64,000 bases of DNA from Silurus meridionalis (taxonomy: Eukaryota > Chordata > Actinopteri > Siluriformes > Siluridae): contig NC_060909.1 in NCBI RefSeq assembly GCF_014805685.1, positions 2,725,792 to 2,789,791 on the forward strand, written 5' to 3'. The position numbers and the translations under genes are program-made. The notes beneath the pieces were generated by a model. The model was not told the DNA's origin. It made no database searches and saw nothing but the letters and a program-made list of their open reading frames with translations. Every line of letters starts with the position of its first letter. The first letter of the stretch is position 1. Shown piece after piece: positions 1 through 11,530 of the stretch.

Positions 1-2
1 CG

Positions 3-164
3 CTGCAGGAGGTGGTCTCGCACAGCAAGAAGCTGACCAAGAAGAACAAGGGCGAGCTGTCCAACCTCATGATGATGAACAAGCAGAAGGGAGGCCTGAA
101 GGCTCTCAGCAAAGAAAAGCGAGACAAGCTGGAAGCCTATCAGTACCTTTTCTACCTTTTGCAG
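3..164 (+). CDS. iqgap1: iqgap1 exon, 1st in window (partial)
   Basis: The open frame from position 3 encodes a lysine-rich helix (SHSKKLTKKNKGELSNLMMM) just before the RasGAP-related domain. The donor is CAG|gtacct and ends in phase 0. The true exon start is outside the window. Confidence 0.88.
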
Positions 165-3100
165 GTACCTTTTCTCTCATGAAGGTTTTGCTATTTGGAC
201 ACCATTTGCTTTATTTTTTTGTAAATTTTTTTTTTTTTGTCTTTGTTCTCCAGACTAATCCTACCTACCTGGCCAAGCTGATCTTCCAAATGCCACAGAA
301 CAAGTCCACAAAATTCATGGACTCTGTGATTTTCACACTGTACAACTACGCATCTAACCAGCGTGAAGAGTACCTGCTGCTGAAGCTCTTCAAAACAGCA
401 CTGCAAGAGGAAATCAAGTAAGATCCGACATCCAGGTCTTTCTGTCACACCTGTATTTGTAGTGTCATAAAGTCTTTTGATTGGTCAAGGGTAAAGCTTG
501 AACCCTATTTAAACAGATCCAAAGTGGACCAGATCCAGGAGATTGTAACCGGAAACCCCACTGTCATCAAAATGGTGGTGAGCTTCAACAGAGGAGCTCG
601 AGGTCAGAATGCTCTGAGGCAGATCCTGTCTCCGGTCGTGAAGGAAATCATGGACGACAAGACGCTCAACATCAAAACCGACCCAGTGGATATTTACAAG
701 TCCTGGGTGAACCAGATGGAGTCCCAGACTGGAGAGGCCAGGTTTGAATTGATGCATTATTCAAAAAAAGAAAAAAAATCTCTTTCTATGTCGTACCAGA
801 CCTTGTATTATCTGTTACTATAGATACTGTGCAAGAGATATATTAGCGATGGATCTAAAAACACTTTCAATGATGTTGTCGATGAATTCTTGCCGAAGAA
901 AAATCCGTTTTTGGCCCAAATTGTGTACATCAACCTACAAATATACATTGACACCTGTCTTTTTCTTTTCAGGAAAATACATACATGTATACGTACATAG
1001 TACATAGCTGGATCGTACTCGCCAAAATCCAATAAATCCACCCATGGATAAAAACCGAACAAACATAACACTCCATGTAAAATAGTACTGGACTTTTTTA
1101 CAACAATAAAAAAGTACTGATTAATGAAAATTTCCTAAATGAAAAAATATTAATATTTTAATTCCTAAATATAATTATAGAATTAATAATAAAAAATACA
1201 TTTAAATAGCGCTCTCTATGCAGCGCAGTCTCGCATGTAAAAATAAACAGCGCGTAGCGTCAGTGGTTCGCCTCTAGAGGCCGCTCTCGTAACGACAGCG
1301 GACCGGAAACCGGAAAAACTATCGGTATGGATTTATATTAGTCCCCATTTGCTGTTATGATAAGCTCCACTTATCTGGGAAGATATTCCGCTAGATTTAG
1401 TAGAGATTGTGCTCATTCAGAAAACCGAGGCCTGGGGTGCAGTCAGCGTTCGGAGTACTACTCTAGAGTAGTAGATCTTCCACTCGAACCCATATAAATA
1501 ATATCTTCATTAAGCTGGCTTTGTGCACTAGGGCATTGTAATGCTGAAACAGGTTTAAGTCTCGTTATTCAAGTGAAGGGAAATTCAATGCTACTGCATC
1601 CATAGACATCTTATATAATTGTGATGACAGTTTGTGGAAGAACCACATATTGGTGGTTCCATGCATGTAGACTTTGTCCTTATTAGAAGCTAAATATTTT
1701 CCAACACAAGTTATTAAAACATATTTATATTTTCTCCTTTATAGCAAGCTGCCTTATGATGTCACTCCAGAGCAAGCCATGAGCCACGAAGAGGTTCGAA
1801 AACGCCTGGAAGCTTCCATTAAGAACATGAGGACAGTGACGGACAAATTCCTGTCAGCCATCGTAGTCTCCGTTGACAAAATCCCGTAAGAGTTCCCTCT
1901 TTCTCAGATATTCTCAAATGATTTTAGGGAATATTTATATATTATCAGCAAAGTTTTAAAGAGACACTCCGATTCAACATGCTTGGATTTGAATATTCAG
2001 TCGCCGGCCGGCCTGTTAAATGATCTGCCTCAGTATAAAAGCGCCAGTGTTCCTGCTCCACTCTTTCTGACTGTGATCGACTTTTGTTCGTCTGCAGCTA
2101 CGGGATGCGTTTCATTGCCAAAGTGCTGAAGGATACGCTGACCGAAAAGTTCCCCGATGCCACAGAGGACGAAATTTTGAAGGTTTGTGCTTGAAATTGG
2201 CCCATAAATCAATTGTCCCTCCAGTCTTGATGTTGATGTTTTGACTGTTGTGCGCATGTTTTCTTCCTTTTCCTGGGTGGTCGGGTTTCTCTTTTAAAGC
2301 CCACAGAGGTACTAGCTTGGGTCCGTTTTCCTTTTGGAGGCCTGCGGAGCACTCCAATTCATTCCAAATATGTTAAAATAGCATTTGCAGTTTAGCAGAT
2401 CATTCACTCCAACCCATGTAGAGCATATCTTCATGGAGTTTGCATTGTGCACAGGGGCATTGCCATGCTGGAACAGGTTTGAGTCTCTTAGTTCATGTGA
2501 ATGAAATATTTCATGCTACAGCATCCAAAGATATCCAATACAATTGTGTATCAAAAGTTGGTGAAAACATTTTGGGGAAGAACCCAATACTTTTGTCTAT
2601 ATAGAGTATATGGAGTACATGATTAGTAGGTGAAGGGGTAGCTCAGGGGTTAAGATGTTGTACTTTTGATCAGAAGGTGATGAGTTTAAATCCCAGCACC
2701 ACTAAGCTCCAACTGCTCAGTTGTATAATTGAAATAGTTGTAATGGTGTCTGCCAAATGCATCAAATATAAAGCTATAATCAATTATTTGTATGAAACCT
2801 GTGCCTGAAAAAAAACCTTCATCTGTGGTGCATGGATTCTTCGCTTTTTTGAATCCTGAGTGCTAGCTCTATCTCTTTTGTCTTCCTCTGGCTCCAGCTG
2901 CCCTCTTTGCCCTTGCCTTCACTCCTCTTTCGAGACTCGTGCTTCTTCGTTCCTGTGCACACCAGGTGAGCCGCACCTGCTGTCTCTCTCTCTTTCTCCA
3001 TCTTTCATCCTCTCTTCCTTTTTTCTGCTCGGCCCTGTTAAAACGTGAAAAAAACTGCAAACGTTTTCATTGCCGGTCGGTCTGATTATGTACAGACACA

Positions 3101-6100
3101 ATCTAATAGTGTCTTTTTGTTTTGTTTTTTTATAGATTGTTGGAAACCTGTTGTATTATCGCTACATGAATCCTGCCATCGTGGCTCCGGACGCCTTTGA
3201 CATCATCGACATGTCAGCCGGAGGTCAGCTGACCACCGATCAGCGGCGGAACCTGGGCTCCATCGCCAAGATGCTGCAACACGCCGCGTCGAACAAGATG
3301 TTCCTCGGCGACAACGCCCATTTGAACCCCATCAACGAGTACCTAACCAACTCCTACCAGAAATTCAGGTTTGTCATTTTCCGCTGAACTCTGGTTATGT
3401 TTCTGTTCTCTGGGTTTGCTCTTACATCTTCTAATCTTTCTTATCAGACGTTTCTTCTTGGCCGCTTGTGACGTCCCGTCGCTGGAGGATCGATTTAACG
3501 TGGATCAGTACTCTGACCTGGTCACCGTGAGCAAACCTGTTATTTACATCTCCATCGGCGAGATCATCAACACTCACACGGTTTGTTTCTGCTCCTTCAC
3601 ACACACTTTCCTGCATTTCAGGATCTGTTTTCATGACTCACCAGAGATTTTTTTTTCCTCCTCATCTCACAGCTTTTACTAGATCATCAGGACGCCATCG
3701 CTCCGGAGCACAACGATCCCATTCACGAGCTGCTGGAAGATTTGGGAGAGGTGCCGACAATCGAGTCTCTGATAGGTGAGTTACCGAGGAAAAGGATCGA
3801 ACTTGCTGTAGCTGATTAATCAACACTCCATGTAAAATATTACTGAAGTTTATTACAAAAAAATTAAATAAAAATTATGAAAATGTGATAAATGAAATAT
3901 ATCAGATATATTCATTATATTAATAAATATTGAGGAAAAAAAGATGTGCATACAACTGAAACATAAAGTAACTTTCCAAATAAATAAAAACAGTTACATC
4001 CAAAATTAATTAAAAAAATAGACACTTTAAATAAACAGTACGTGGCATCAGTGATTTGCCTCTAGAGGCCGCTCTTGTCCTGTATAACGCAACCCGGAAA
4101 AACTATGGTATGGTATGGATTTTATGCAGATAGTTCCAGCAATCAGCTATCGGTGCCTCGACCTCGGATAGTTACTGAACTTTACTTCTGTTGGGATTTT
4201 TTCCGTCACACTCAGGGGAGAATCCACTGCCGCCTGATGACCCCAACAAGGAAATGATGGGCAAGACAGAAGTCTCACTCACGCTTACCAACAAATTTGA
4301 CGTTCCTGGTGAAGCCAACGCCGAAACTGACGCCAAGACTCTCCTTCTGAAGTAAGTCCTGCTCTTTCTGTCTTTTTTGTAAAAACTTTTACATCATACA
4401 AATTTTCCAACATAATTCTTACTTTTCTTTGTTTAGTTCAAAATGTAAAAACTCTGTTTTTCTTTCTCTCTTTTCAAAAATCATCTTTCTTTCTTATTTT
4501 TTCCCCCCATCTGCCTTTCTTTCCTTCTATTCATCCTTTCTTTCTTTCTGACTGTCTCCAAGTTAAAGTCATAGTTGCCGTAATAAACTTTTTAACTCTT
4601 ATTTAAAAATCTTCCCTCAAACATTTTCTTTTCAGCACCAAGAGGCTGATTGTGGATGTGATCCGATTCCAACCTGGAGAAACCCTGTCTGAGATCCTGG
4701 ACACTGCAGCAACTCAGGAGCAGGTAATAAACAGCAGAAATGCAGCATGTATGGAAGATTACTCTATGGATATGGACAGATATGTTCACCGAAGCCTTGT
4801 TCTGGATTTGTGTGGTCTACAGGAGGTGGAGTACCAGCGGGCCATGCAGCGGCGAGCCATCCGAGACGCTAAGACCCCCGAGAAGATGAAGCAGGCCAAA
4901 CCGGTGGTGGACGACAGTCTCACACTTCAAGGCAAGAAGGACAAGATTAAGAGCAACCTGCAGAGACTGGCAGAGCTGGGAAAAGTACAGCCAGAGAACC
5001 GATACCAGGATCTCATCAATGACATAGCGAAGGTACCAAATCAGACCAATATCAGACCTGCGAATCCGTATAATTCCAGCCTCGGCCGCCTACGACCCTG
5101 TCGCCAGTTCACCACTGTTCCTTCCTTGAAGCACTTTTGATAGATACTGAACACTGCAGACCGGGAACATCCCACAAGAGCTGCAGTTTTGGAGATGCTC
5201 TGACCCAGACGTCTAGACGTCACAATTTAGCCCTCGACTCTTATTCAAATCCTTAGTCTCACCCATATATACTATACACCTGAGAGAGCATATGCTCGTA
5301 ATCGATCGTTATACCTGGTGTTAAAGTGAAAATGTTGTTATTTGTGCAGGACATCAGAAATCAGAGGAGGTATCGGCAGAGAAGGAAGGCCGAGTTGGTG
5401 AAACTTCAGCAGACCAACTCTGCCCTGAACTCCAAGACCAGTTTCTACAATGTACAAATAGATTACTACAACCAGTACATCAAAACCTGCATGGACAATC
5501 TGGCCAAGGGCAAGTAAGTGGATTTTGGTTAGATTTTTCATTTCCTCCAAGAGTTTTGTGTCATATGAACAGGAAATTGATTCTGAATCCTGGAAGATAT
5601 GCATGTGCAAGGTCCTTCACAGCTTGAGCTTAGAAGTAGTAGTTGTCCATGTTGCTAATTACGTTTGTATAGAAATATGTGTGCGTTTTATACGCGAGTG
5701 TGTGCAAAGTATCCCGAGGTAGTTCACCTTGTTGCCAAGAGTAATGTTAATCAACATAAAAGTAGACTTTTTTTGCTATCGGGACCTCACAAGACCCTTC
5801 TTTTCCTTTTACCCAGAGTGTCGAAGAAGCCTGGAGAAAACAAGGCTAAGAAGAGCAAGCAGGCGTCGCAGAAGTACACAGCAGCACGTCTGCATGAGAA
5901 GGGAGTGCTGATCGAGATCGAGGATCTGCAAACCAACCAGTCAGTATTCACCTGATTTTACAAATATATACACACTATGTGGACACCTGAGATTTGTATG
6001 TGCATAAACCCCATTCTTCTGGGAGGATGTTCCACTAGATTTTGTGGAGATTTCACATTCACACCTGAGGATGTTTGTAAAGTCTGGTACTGATGTAGGT

Positions 6101-7536
6101 GAGGTGAGGAGGCCTGGGGTGCAGTCAGCGTTCAGTTTCATTGTTCACTAGGGTCAGAGCTCTTTAGCATAAGAACTTCCACTCCAACACATGTAAACCA
6201 TATCTTCATTAAGCTGGATTTGTGCACAGGGGCATCGTCATGCAGGTTTGGGACTTGTAGTTTAAGTGAAGCTAAAATTTAATTCTGTTTAAGACGTCCA
6301 ATAGAATTGTGGACCTCTAGGTTGGTGGTAACAGTTTGGGGAAGAATCACATACGGCTGGAAAAGTCAGGTGTCCCAATACTTTTGCTCATACAGAGTAA
6401 TTATGCCAAACCTGCAACAAATCATGTTTTGTTTTTTTTAACATTTTACAGGTTTAAGAATGTGATTTTCGAGATTTCTCCGTCAGAGGCTGTGGGAGTG
6501 TTCGATGTTAAAGCCAAGTTCATGGGAGTCCATTTGGAGACGCTAATGTTAGAATACCAGGTAGAGATCATTCTCTTCATATTAAAATCCTGTGCACATT
6601 TTTTATTTTACTGTATTTTAATTTATTTGGATTTTTGTTATATCATTTTTTTACAATACTTTTTTTTTTATTTGTGATGTTTACAATATTAGATGAACAA
6701 TTTACATTTATATCCATTACATCCTGTATACGCTTTAAGATACATCAGTTTTAGAAATTCAGCTCAAAATTTTTCCTTTTTTTTTTCCCCTTTCTCTTTG
6801 ATCTTCTTTGTTTACCTTTTGTTTTCTGCATTTTTTTTCTCCCCCTCTTCTTTTCTTTTTCTCCTCTGCTCTATCCTCATTTGTTTTGTTCTGGTTTTTT
6901 GGGGTTTTTTTTGTCTTTTTGGTCTTTTCTCTTCTCGCTGTCCTTTTCTTGTTCTGTTGCTTTCTCTTCTTTTCTGATTTTTACTTGAATTGACTTTCCT
7001 TATTTTGTTCTGTTCTTCTTTTCCCCTTTTCTCATATTTTCTGTTTTTCTTTGTTCTGTTCTTTTTTTTCTTGCTTTGCTTTTTCTTTTCGATCTTTTCT
7101 TTACCTTTTTCTTTACCTTTTCCTTCTTTTCCTTTTGCTTCTTATCTCGTTTTTGTTGTTTATCTTATTATTTTTTTCCTTCTTACCTTTTCTGTTTTTT
7201 TTTTTTTTTTTTCTCTGTTCTTTCCTCGTCCCTTTTTTAAAATTTATTTATTTATTTATTTATTGCTCTTTGTTTTCCTGATCATTTCTCTGGTATGATT
7301 CACACCTTGTTCTTTGAAAGACGATACCATAACCACAGCTTGTTCTTTATATCATTTTTCACATGCACGTGGATCATAATCTTCATCGCTGTTTCAAACC
7401 CTGTTTGTTTCTTCATTCGCAGGATCTTCTGCAGTTACAGTACGAGGGTGTGGCCGTCATGAAGCTGTTCGATCGCGCCACTGTCAACGTCAACCTGCTC
7501 ATTTTCCTGCTTAATAAGAAATTCTACGGCAAATAG
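3..7536 (+). CDS. iqgap1: IQGAP1-type scaffold protein, C-terminal 729 residues (5' part outside window)
   Basis: IQGAPs are cytoplasmic scaffolds that bind active Cdc42/Rac1, actin, calmodulin and many kinases. Fifteen coding exons join in phase: 3-164, 254-417, 517-741, 1745-1885, 2098-2182, 3136-3368, 3448-3580, 3673-3775, 4216-4351, 4636-4723, 4823-5032, 5350-5513, 5817-5939, 6452-6560, 7423-7536 (2190 nt). All introns are GT-AG. In the visible protein, residues about 60-310 form the RasGAP-related domain, with YYRYMNPAI as the counterpart of the RasGAP FLR-type motif. Residues about 490-729 form the RasGAP C-terminal domain, ending NKKFYGK. Family knowledge: this domain binds GTPases without GAP activity. 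The calponin-homology, WW and IQ regions lie upstream of the window. The paralogue choice (IQGAP1 rather than 2 or 3) rests on the remembered C-terminus and on the crtc3 neighbour. Confidence 0.93.
254..417 (+). CDS. iqgap1: iqgap1 exon, RasGAP-related domain start
   Basis: The acceptor is ctccag|ACT and the donor AA|gtaag. It encodes TNPTYLAKLIFQMPQ through FKTALQEEI, the first helices of the RasGAP-related domain. Confidence 0.93.
517..741 (+). CDS. iqgap1: iqgap1 exon, RasGAP-related domain
   Basis: It starts after aaacag and completes the split Lys codon. It encodes SKVDQIQEIVTGNP, then VSFNRGARGQNALRQIL, then the MESQTGEA end. The upstream intron is only 99 nt. Confidence 0.93.
970..1335 (+). 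mobile_element. GTCGACC-type MITE fragment
   Basis: It shares the core GCCTCTAGAGGCCGCTCTCG and the motif CACTCCATGTAAAATA with copies near 3.8, 30.8, 40.3, 43.1 and 59.8 kb. The core is the best-kept part. The ends are lost here and the fragment abuts a Tc1-like relic. No coding capacity. Confidence 0.65.
1336..1665 (-). mobile_element. Tc1-like deletion derivative (relic)
   Basis: Part of the window-wide Tc1-derived family. It has the blocks around CATTTGCTGTTATGATAAGC and CATATAAATAATATCTTCAT and the end at GAAGAACCACATATTGG. The decayed transposase remnant reads on the - strand. It lies in an iqgap1 intron. Confidence 0.7.
1745..1885 (+). CDS. iqgap1: iqgap1 exon, RasGAP-related domain
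   Basis: The acceptor is ttatag and the donor CC|gtaag. It encodes KLPYDVTPEQAMSHEEVRKR to VVSVDKI. The intron before it holds two repeat fragments. Confidence 0.93.
2098..2182 (+). CDS. iqgap1: iqgap1 exon, RasGAP-related domain
   Basis: This 85-nt exon encodes YGMRFIAKVLKDTLTEKFPD and then ATEDEILK. It lies between tctgcag and gtttgt and ends in phase 0. Confidence 0.93.
2395..2612 (-). mobile_element. Tc1-like deletion derivative (partial)
   Basis: It holds the block from CACTCCAACCCATGTAGAGC to the terminal CAATACTTTTGTCTATATAG. It is truncated on the left and lies in an iqgap1 intron. Confidence 0.7.
2632..2772 (+). mobile_element. tRNA-derived SINE (V-SINE-like)
   Basis: There is a pol III A box (TAGCTCAGGGG) and a degenerate B box (GAGTTTAAATC) about 32 nt apart. 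The 3' part ends in GTGTCTGCCAAATGC, the usual tail of fish SINEs paired with L2/CR1-type LINEs. It sits next to a Tc1-like relic. Confidence 0.7.
3136..3368 (+). CDS. iqgap1: iqgap1 exon, RasGAP-related domain core
   Basis: It encodes IVGNLLYYRYMNPAIVAPD, the IQGAP form of the RasGAP LRxxNPA motif, followed by RRNLGSIAKMLQHAA. It is bounded by ttatag and AG|gtttgt. Confidence 0.95.
3448..3580 (+). CDS. iqgap1: iqgap1 exon
   Basis: It encodes RFFLAACDVPSLEDRFNVDQ to YISIGEIINTHT, the end of the RasGAP fold. The acceptor is tatcag; it ends in phase 0. Confidence 0.94.
3673..3775 (+). CDS. iqgap1: iqgap1 exon
   Basis: It encodes LLLDHQDAIAPEHNDPIHEL and then GEVPTIESLIG. The acceptor is ctcacag and the donor ATAG|gtgagt. 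Confidence 0.93.
3808..4175 (+). mobile_element. GTCGACC-type MITE fragment
   Basis: It shares CACTCCATGTAAAATATTAC and TTTGCCTCTAGAGGCCGCTC with the other copies, with a decayed CGACCTCGGATAG right end. It occupies most of the intron before the exon at 4216. Confidence 0.65.
4216..4351 (+). CDS. iqgap1: iqgap1 exon
   Basis: It encodes ENPLPPDDPNKEMMGKTEVS to DAKTLLL in the linker after the RasGAP-related domain. The acceptor is actcag and the donor AA|gtaagt. Confidence 0.93.
4636..4723 (+). CDS. iqgap1: iqgap1 exon
   Basis: It encodes TKRLIVDVIRFQPGETLSEI to ATQEQ. The acceptor is tttcag and the donor CAG|gtaata. Confidence 0.93.
4823..5032 (+). CDS. iqgap1: iqgap1 exon
   Basis: A 70-codon exon encoding EVEYQRAMQRRAIRDAKTPE to DLINDIAK. 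It is basic and helical, on the approach to the RasGAP C-terminal domain. Confidence 0.94.
5070..5225 (-). mobile_element. Tc1-type transposase N-terminal (HTH) fragment
   Basis: The - strand reads SISKTAALVGCSRSAVFSIY followed by QKCFKEGTVVNWRQGRRRPR. This resembles the helix-turn-helix and GRPR-like linker of Tc1 transposases. No catalytic domain follows. It is an intronic relic. Confidence 0.6.
5350..5513 (+). CDS. iqgap1: iqgap1 exon, RasGAP C-terminal domain
   Basis: It encodes DIRNQRRYRQRRKAELVKLQ, then SFYNVQIDYYNQYIKTCMDN. The acceptor is gtgcag and the donor AA|gtaagt. Confidence 0.94.
5817..5939 (+). CDS. iqgap1: iqgap1 exon, RasGAP C-terminal domain
   Basis: It encodes a lysine-rich stretch (PGENKAKKSKQASQKYTAAR), then HEKGVLIEIEDLQTNQ. 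The donor CA|gtcagt is read from phase: the split Gln is completed by G at 6452. Confidence 0.92.
5967..6405 (-). mobile_element. Tc1-like deletion derivative (near full length)
   Basis: One of the most complete copies. The left end is ACACTATGTGGACACCTGAG and the right end CAATACTTTTGCTCATACAG. Internal blocks include CCACTAGATTTTGTGGAG and GCACAGGGGCATCGTC. The - strand keeps short Tc1 transposase similarity (PGLLTSPTSVPDFTN). Confidence 0.75.
6452..6560 (+). CDS. iqgap1: iqgap1 exon, phosphoinositide/RGCT region
   Basis: It encodes FKNVIFEISPSEAVGVFDVK to LETLMLEYQ, closely matching the IQGAP1 C-terminal domain. It ends in phase 0 before gtagag. Confidence 0.94.
6770..7265. repeat. Pyrimidine/T-rich tract in last iqgap1 intron
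   Basis: About 500 bp of almost only T and C on the + strand, ending in an ATTT repeat. Long Phe/Leu ORFs inside it are compositional artefacts. Confidence 0.8.
7423..7536 (+). CDS. iqgap1: iqgap1 last coding exon and stop
   Basis: It encodes DLLQLQYEGVAVMKLFDRAT, then NLLIFLLNKKFYGK and TAG. The acceptor is tcgcag. FYGK is the end I remember for IQGAP1. Confidence 0.96.
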   Translation, partial: DLLQLQYEGVAVMKLFDRATVNVNLLIFLLNKKFYGK

Positions 7537-8640
7537 AAGAGACTCTGAAGAGGACCTTATAAACTGTTACGTGCAAATCCGTGCTCAGAGTCCACATCAT
7601 CTGCCCCCAAATCCACCCCCCTTCTGTACGCTCCTGTTATCCCCCTGCACTACTCCGAATACTCCTCTGTTTGTCAAGAAACGTGTCGCTACGTGTCATT
7701 CTTCAGTACCTACAAACGGTTTGAAAGGGATAAATGTACATCCATTAGTCCGATTTGCGCAGCAGGAAAATTCCTGCGACGGGTTTTGAATTTGTAAAAA
7801 GAATGATTTTTGGGTTACCTTTAAATTTTATGCCTTGAGAGGACAAAGCATGTTTCTCACTATGTTTGTCATAGAGGGAAAAATGCAGCCAAAATGATAT
7901 TTATCACAGTGAATCCACATCAACTGGCTTTTTCTCCACGTTCGGAAATTGCAATGTCACTGTTTTTGTCAAGAGTTGTAATTTATTGGAAAAGATATCT
8001 ATCGATGTACCTATTTCTCCCCTCTCATCTATCAGATGCTGTATGGATTTATGGATTTCTTCGGCTTATTTCTTTTTTCCTTTGCATTTATTTTATACTG
8101 TCTTTACTCGAATAGACTGTTGGGTGTAAAGTGCTCAGATATCACACAGCGATCTTAATTATGACAGCCAAAGGCAGAACATGGAGTCTGGGTTTTTCAC
8201 TTCCTTTAAATATATCGGAAGGACTATAGACGTAAATGCTACAGTACACGATCATATAAATCGGCTCACTTTTTCTTTCTTACCTTCATTTCCCTCTGCA
8301 CCGCCCAAACACCTGAAAAAATTCAAAGAATTTCGGTGGTGTGTGAACACTCCATCCTTCTGCATGGCGTCATGGTAGGCTGGTGTTTTGAGATTTCGTT
8401 ATTGTTTTGTTTACTTTTTTTTTTTTCTCCCCCTTTAAGACTTACTGTACAATCAGAAGCACTTGAATCGCTGATATTACAGAAATGTGTAAGATGTGAG
8501 AAGCGTGATTATTATTTTTTTTGTGCCTTTAAACAAAAAAAAAAAAGAAGAAAAAGAAGAAGCGGGTACTGAATAGCCCTCAGCACCAAAAATAAAAAAA
8601 ATTTATAGGACAATCACTGAAAAGCTGGATGGAAAATAAA
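7537..8640 (+). other. iqgap1: iqgap1 3' UTR with poly(A) signals
   Basis: Non-coding A/T-rich sequence after the stop. AATAAA occurs near 8590 and again near 8635, the second in an ATAA repeat; either could set the transcript end. ORFs here show no family resemblance. Confidence 0.6.
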
Positions 8641-8781
8641 TAAATAAATAAATAATTATATCTTTGTAAATTGTTTTACTTTCTTGAATTTTTTGCTTTG
8701 GTTCCTGCTTGTTCTTTTGGGTTTTTTTTTTCAAAGTTCTCAGAACCATTTCTAGCATTACAAATTATACTTACAAATAAA

Positions 8782-8856
8782 TGGTTGAGGGTTTTGAACT
8801 TGTGACCTTCCAATCCAGAGGTCAATGCCTTAACCACTAAACTCCCACCTCCCTGA
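8782..8856 (-). mobile_element. SINE head fragment
   Basis: The reverse complement carries an A-box-like TTTAGTGGTTAAGGCATTG and a degenerate B box near 8795. The SINE tail is missing. Confidence 0.5.
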
Positions 8857-8869
8857 ATCCAATACCCAT

Positions 8870-9960
8870 GTCCTATGTTCTGCAGCCAGTTCTATCACCA
8901 TGGACGTGCTGTGCATTCTGAGATGCTTTTCAGCTCATCACGGTTGTACAGAGTGATTGTTTGAGTTAGCATAGCCCTCTTGTCAGCTCAATCCAGCTTT
9001 GGGATTCTATTATGATCTCTGTCGTGGACAAGGACTGCAGAACTTATGTACACTGGACGATTTGTTTTTATCTTCATTCCATTTCTTGTGCTACAATGGC
9101 TACAGATTGTTGTTGTGTAAAAATAGCAGGTGAGGAACAGTTTCTGGAATGCTCAAAGCAGCTCTGAAAACCATCCCATGGTCAACCTGGACATCCAGGG
9201 ATCTCTGGTAATGATCAAGCAGACAGAGCCAGCAAAAAAAAAAAAAAGCATTATCTACAAAACGAGAAAAATGCTTTATACCTTTCACAGATCTGAGACC
9301 ATCACCGCATACACCGAAGATAAATGGGATCAGTGCCTAAACAACAAATTAAATAAATCTTGATTTTGGGAAAAAAAATTTTAGTTTAACAATCAATTCA
9401 ATTCAATTCAATTCGATTCAATTATTTACACACGATGGGACACTGAAAACTAACACACTTTTATTATCAGAAGAAAATTCCCCAAAAAATACCCACCCTG
9501 TCAGAATTCAATGACCAATGTCTGGACTGTAAAACTTTTACCCCTTTGAGAACTTATTCTTTTTTTCTTTTTTCCCCCCCAGTTAATAGAAATTTAGTCC
9601 TAAGCTTTTTAGAAAAAAAAATCTTTAATAATAAATTGAACATAGCAATAGAAGACTCTAATCAGAATCACGTTCTAAAACATTATATGGACAAAAGAAT
9701 TGAAACACTTTTTTTTTTTTTTTTTTTCAGACATACGTGATTCTTCCCTAAACTTTGACACGTCTTTGGATATTTTATTGAGAATTAACCAGGCAGAGCT
9801 GGAAGGTTGAAAGGAGCCACTAAAGTTGGATTTCTGTCAGGATCTACAGTAGCATTGGAATTAGATCAGTACATTTAAGCTTTTCTGCATTCATTAGTCA
9901 TTTTTCCTGTCATTTATCTTTCTTTTAGGACTCTCCATCCTCCCTGTCCATCCTCATCAC
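8870..9960. other. Intergenic sequence, no gene found
   Basis: Between the iqgap1 3' UTR and the minisatellite. It has an ATTCA repeat near 9395-9425 (LINE/SINE tail-like) and a possible Tc1-like end at 9677 (TATATGGACAAAAGAATTG). A block near 8900-9050 looks like dispersed repeat, but I cannot name it. Confidence 0.5.
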
Positions 9961-11530
9961 TCCTAATGAGTGATGTCCCCTTACCCCCTTTACAATATTC
10001 TACCTCCCCCCTCTACCCCACTGTATAATATTCTACCCTGCACCCCTCACCCCCTCCACCCCACTCTATAATATTCTACCCTACCCCCACCCTTCACCCC
10101 ACTCTATAATATTCTACCCTACGCTGCCCCTCCACCCCACTCTATAATATTCTACCCTACAGCCCTCCACCCCACTCTATAATATTCTACCCTACAGCCC
10201 TCCACCCCACTCTATAATATTCTACCCTACCCCTCCACCCCACTCTATAATATTCTACCCTACAGCCCCCTCCACCCCACTCTATAATATTCTACCCTAC
10301 AGCCCCTCCACCCCACTCTATAATATTCTACCCTACAGCCCCCTCCACTCCACTCTATAATATTCTACCCTACCCCTCCACCCCACTCTATAATATTCTA
10401 CCCTACAGCCCCCTCCACCCCACTCTATAATATTCTACCCTACAGCCCTCCACCCCACTCTATAATATTCTACCCTACAGCCCCTCCACCCCACTCTATA
10501 ATATTCTACCCTACCCCTCCACCCCACTCTATATTCTACCCTACAGCCCCTCCACCCCACTCTATAATATTCTACCCTACCCCACTCTATAATATTCTAC
10601 CCTACCCCTCCACCCCACTCTACAATATTTTACCCTCGCTGCCCCTCCACCCCACTCTATAATTTTCTACCCTACCCTTCCCCTCCACCCCACTCTACAA
10701 TATTCTACCTCCCCTCTACCCCACTGTATAATATTCTACCCCCCACTCTATAATATTCTACCCTACCCCTCCACCCCACTCTATAATATTCTACCCCCCA
10801 CTCTATAATATTTTACCCTCACGCTGCCCCTCCACCCCACTCTATAATATTCTACCCTACAGCCCCCTCCACCCCACTCTATAATATTCTACCCTACAGC
10901 CCTCCACCCCACTCTATAATATTCTACCCTACCCCCACCCTTCACCCCACTCTATAATATTCTACCCTACAGCCCTCCACCCCACTCTATAATATTCTAC
11001 CCTACAGCCCTCCACCCCACTCTATAATATTCTACCCTACAGCCCCTCCACCCCACTCTATAATATTCTACCCTACCCCTCCACCCCACTCTATAATATT
11101 CTACCCTACAGCCCCCTCCACCCCACTCTATAATATTCTACCCTACAGCCCCCTCCACCCCACTCTATAATATTCTACCCTACAGCCCCTCCACCCCACT
11201 CTATAATATTCTACCCTACCCCTCCACCCCACTCTATATTCTACCCTACAGCCCCTCCACCCCACTCTATAATATTCTACCCTACCCCACTCTATAATAT
11301 TCTACCCTACCCCTCCACCCCACTCTACAATATTTTACCCTCGCTGCCCCTCCACCCCACTCTATAATTTTCTACCCTACCTTCCCTCCACCCCACTCTA
11401 CAATATTCTACCCTCCCCCACCCCACTCTATAATATTCTAACCCCCCACTCTATAATATTTTACCCACGCTGCCCCTCCACCCCACTCTATAATTTTCTA
11501 CCCCACTCACACCCAATCCATTCTACTTTA
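9960..11530. repeat. C-rich minisatellite, unit about 30-37 bp
   Basis: Tandem copies of CCACTCTATAATATTCTACC joined by CTACAGCCCCTCCACC-type linkers. Variant units recur in the same order about 705 bp apart (for example the shortened CTCTATATTCTACC at 10528 and 11233), so the array has a higher-order repeat. It lies upstream of the crtc3 CpG-rich block. Confidence 0.95.

Noticed and set aside
6693..7298. Hydrophobic ORFs in the last iqgap1 intron
   Set aside because: Phe/Leu/Ser translations of a T-rich tract, not membrane proteins.
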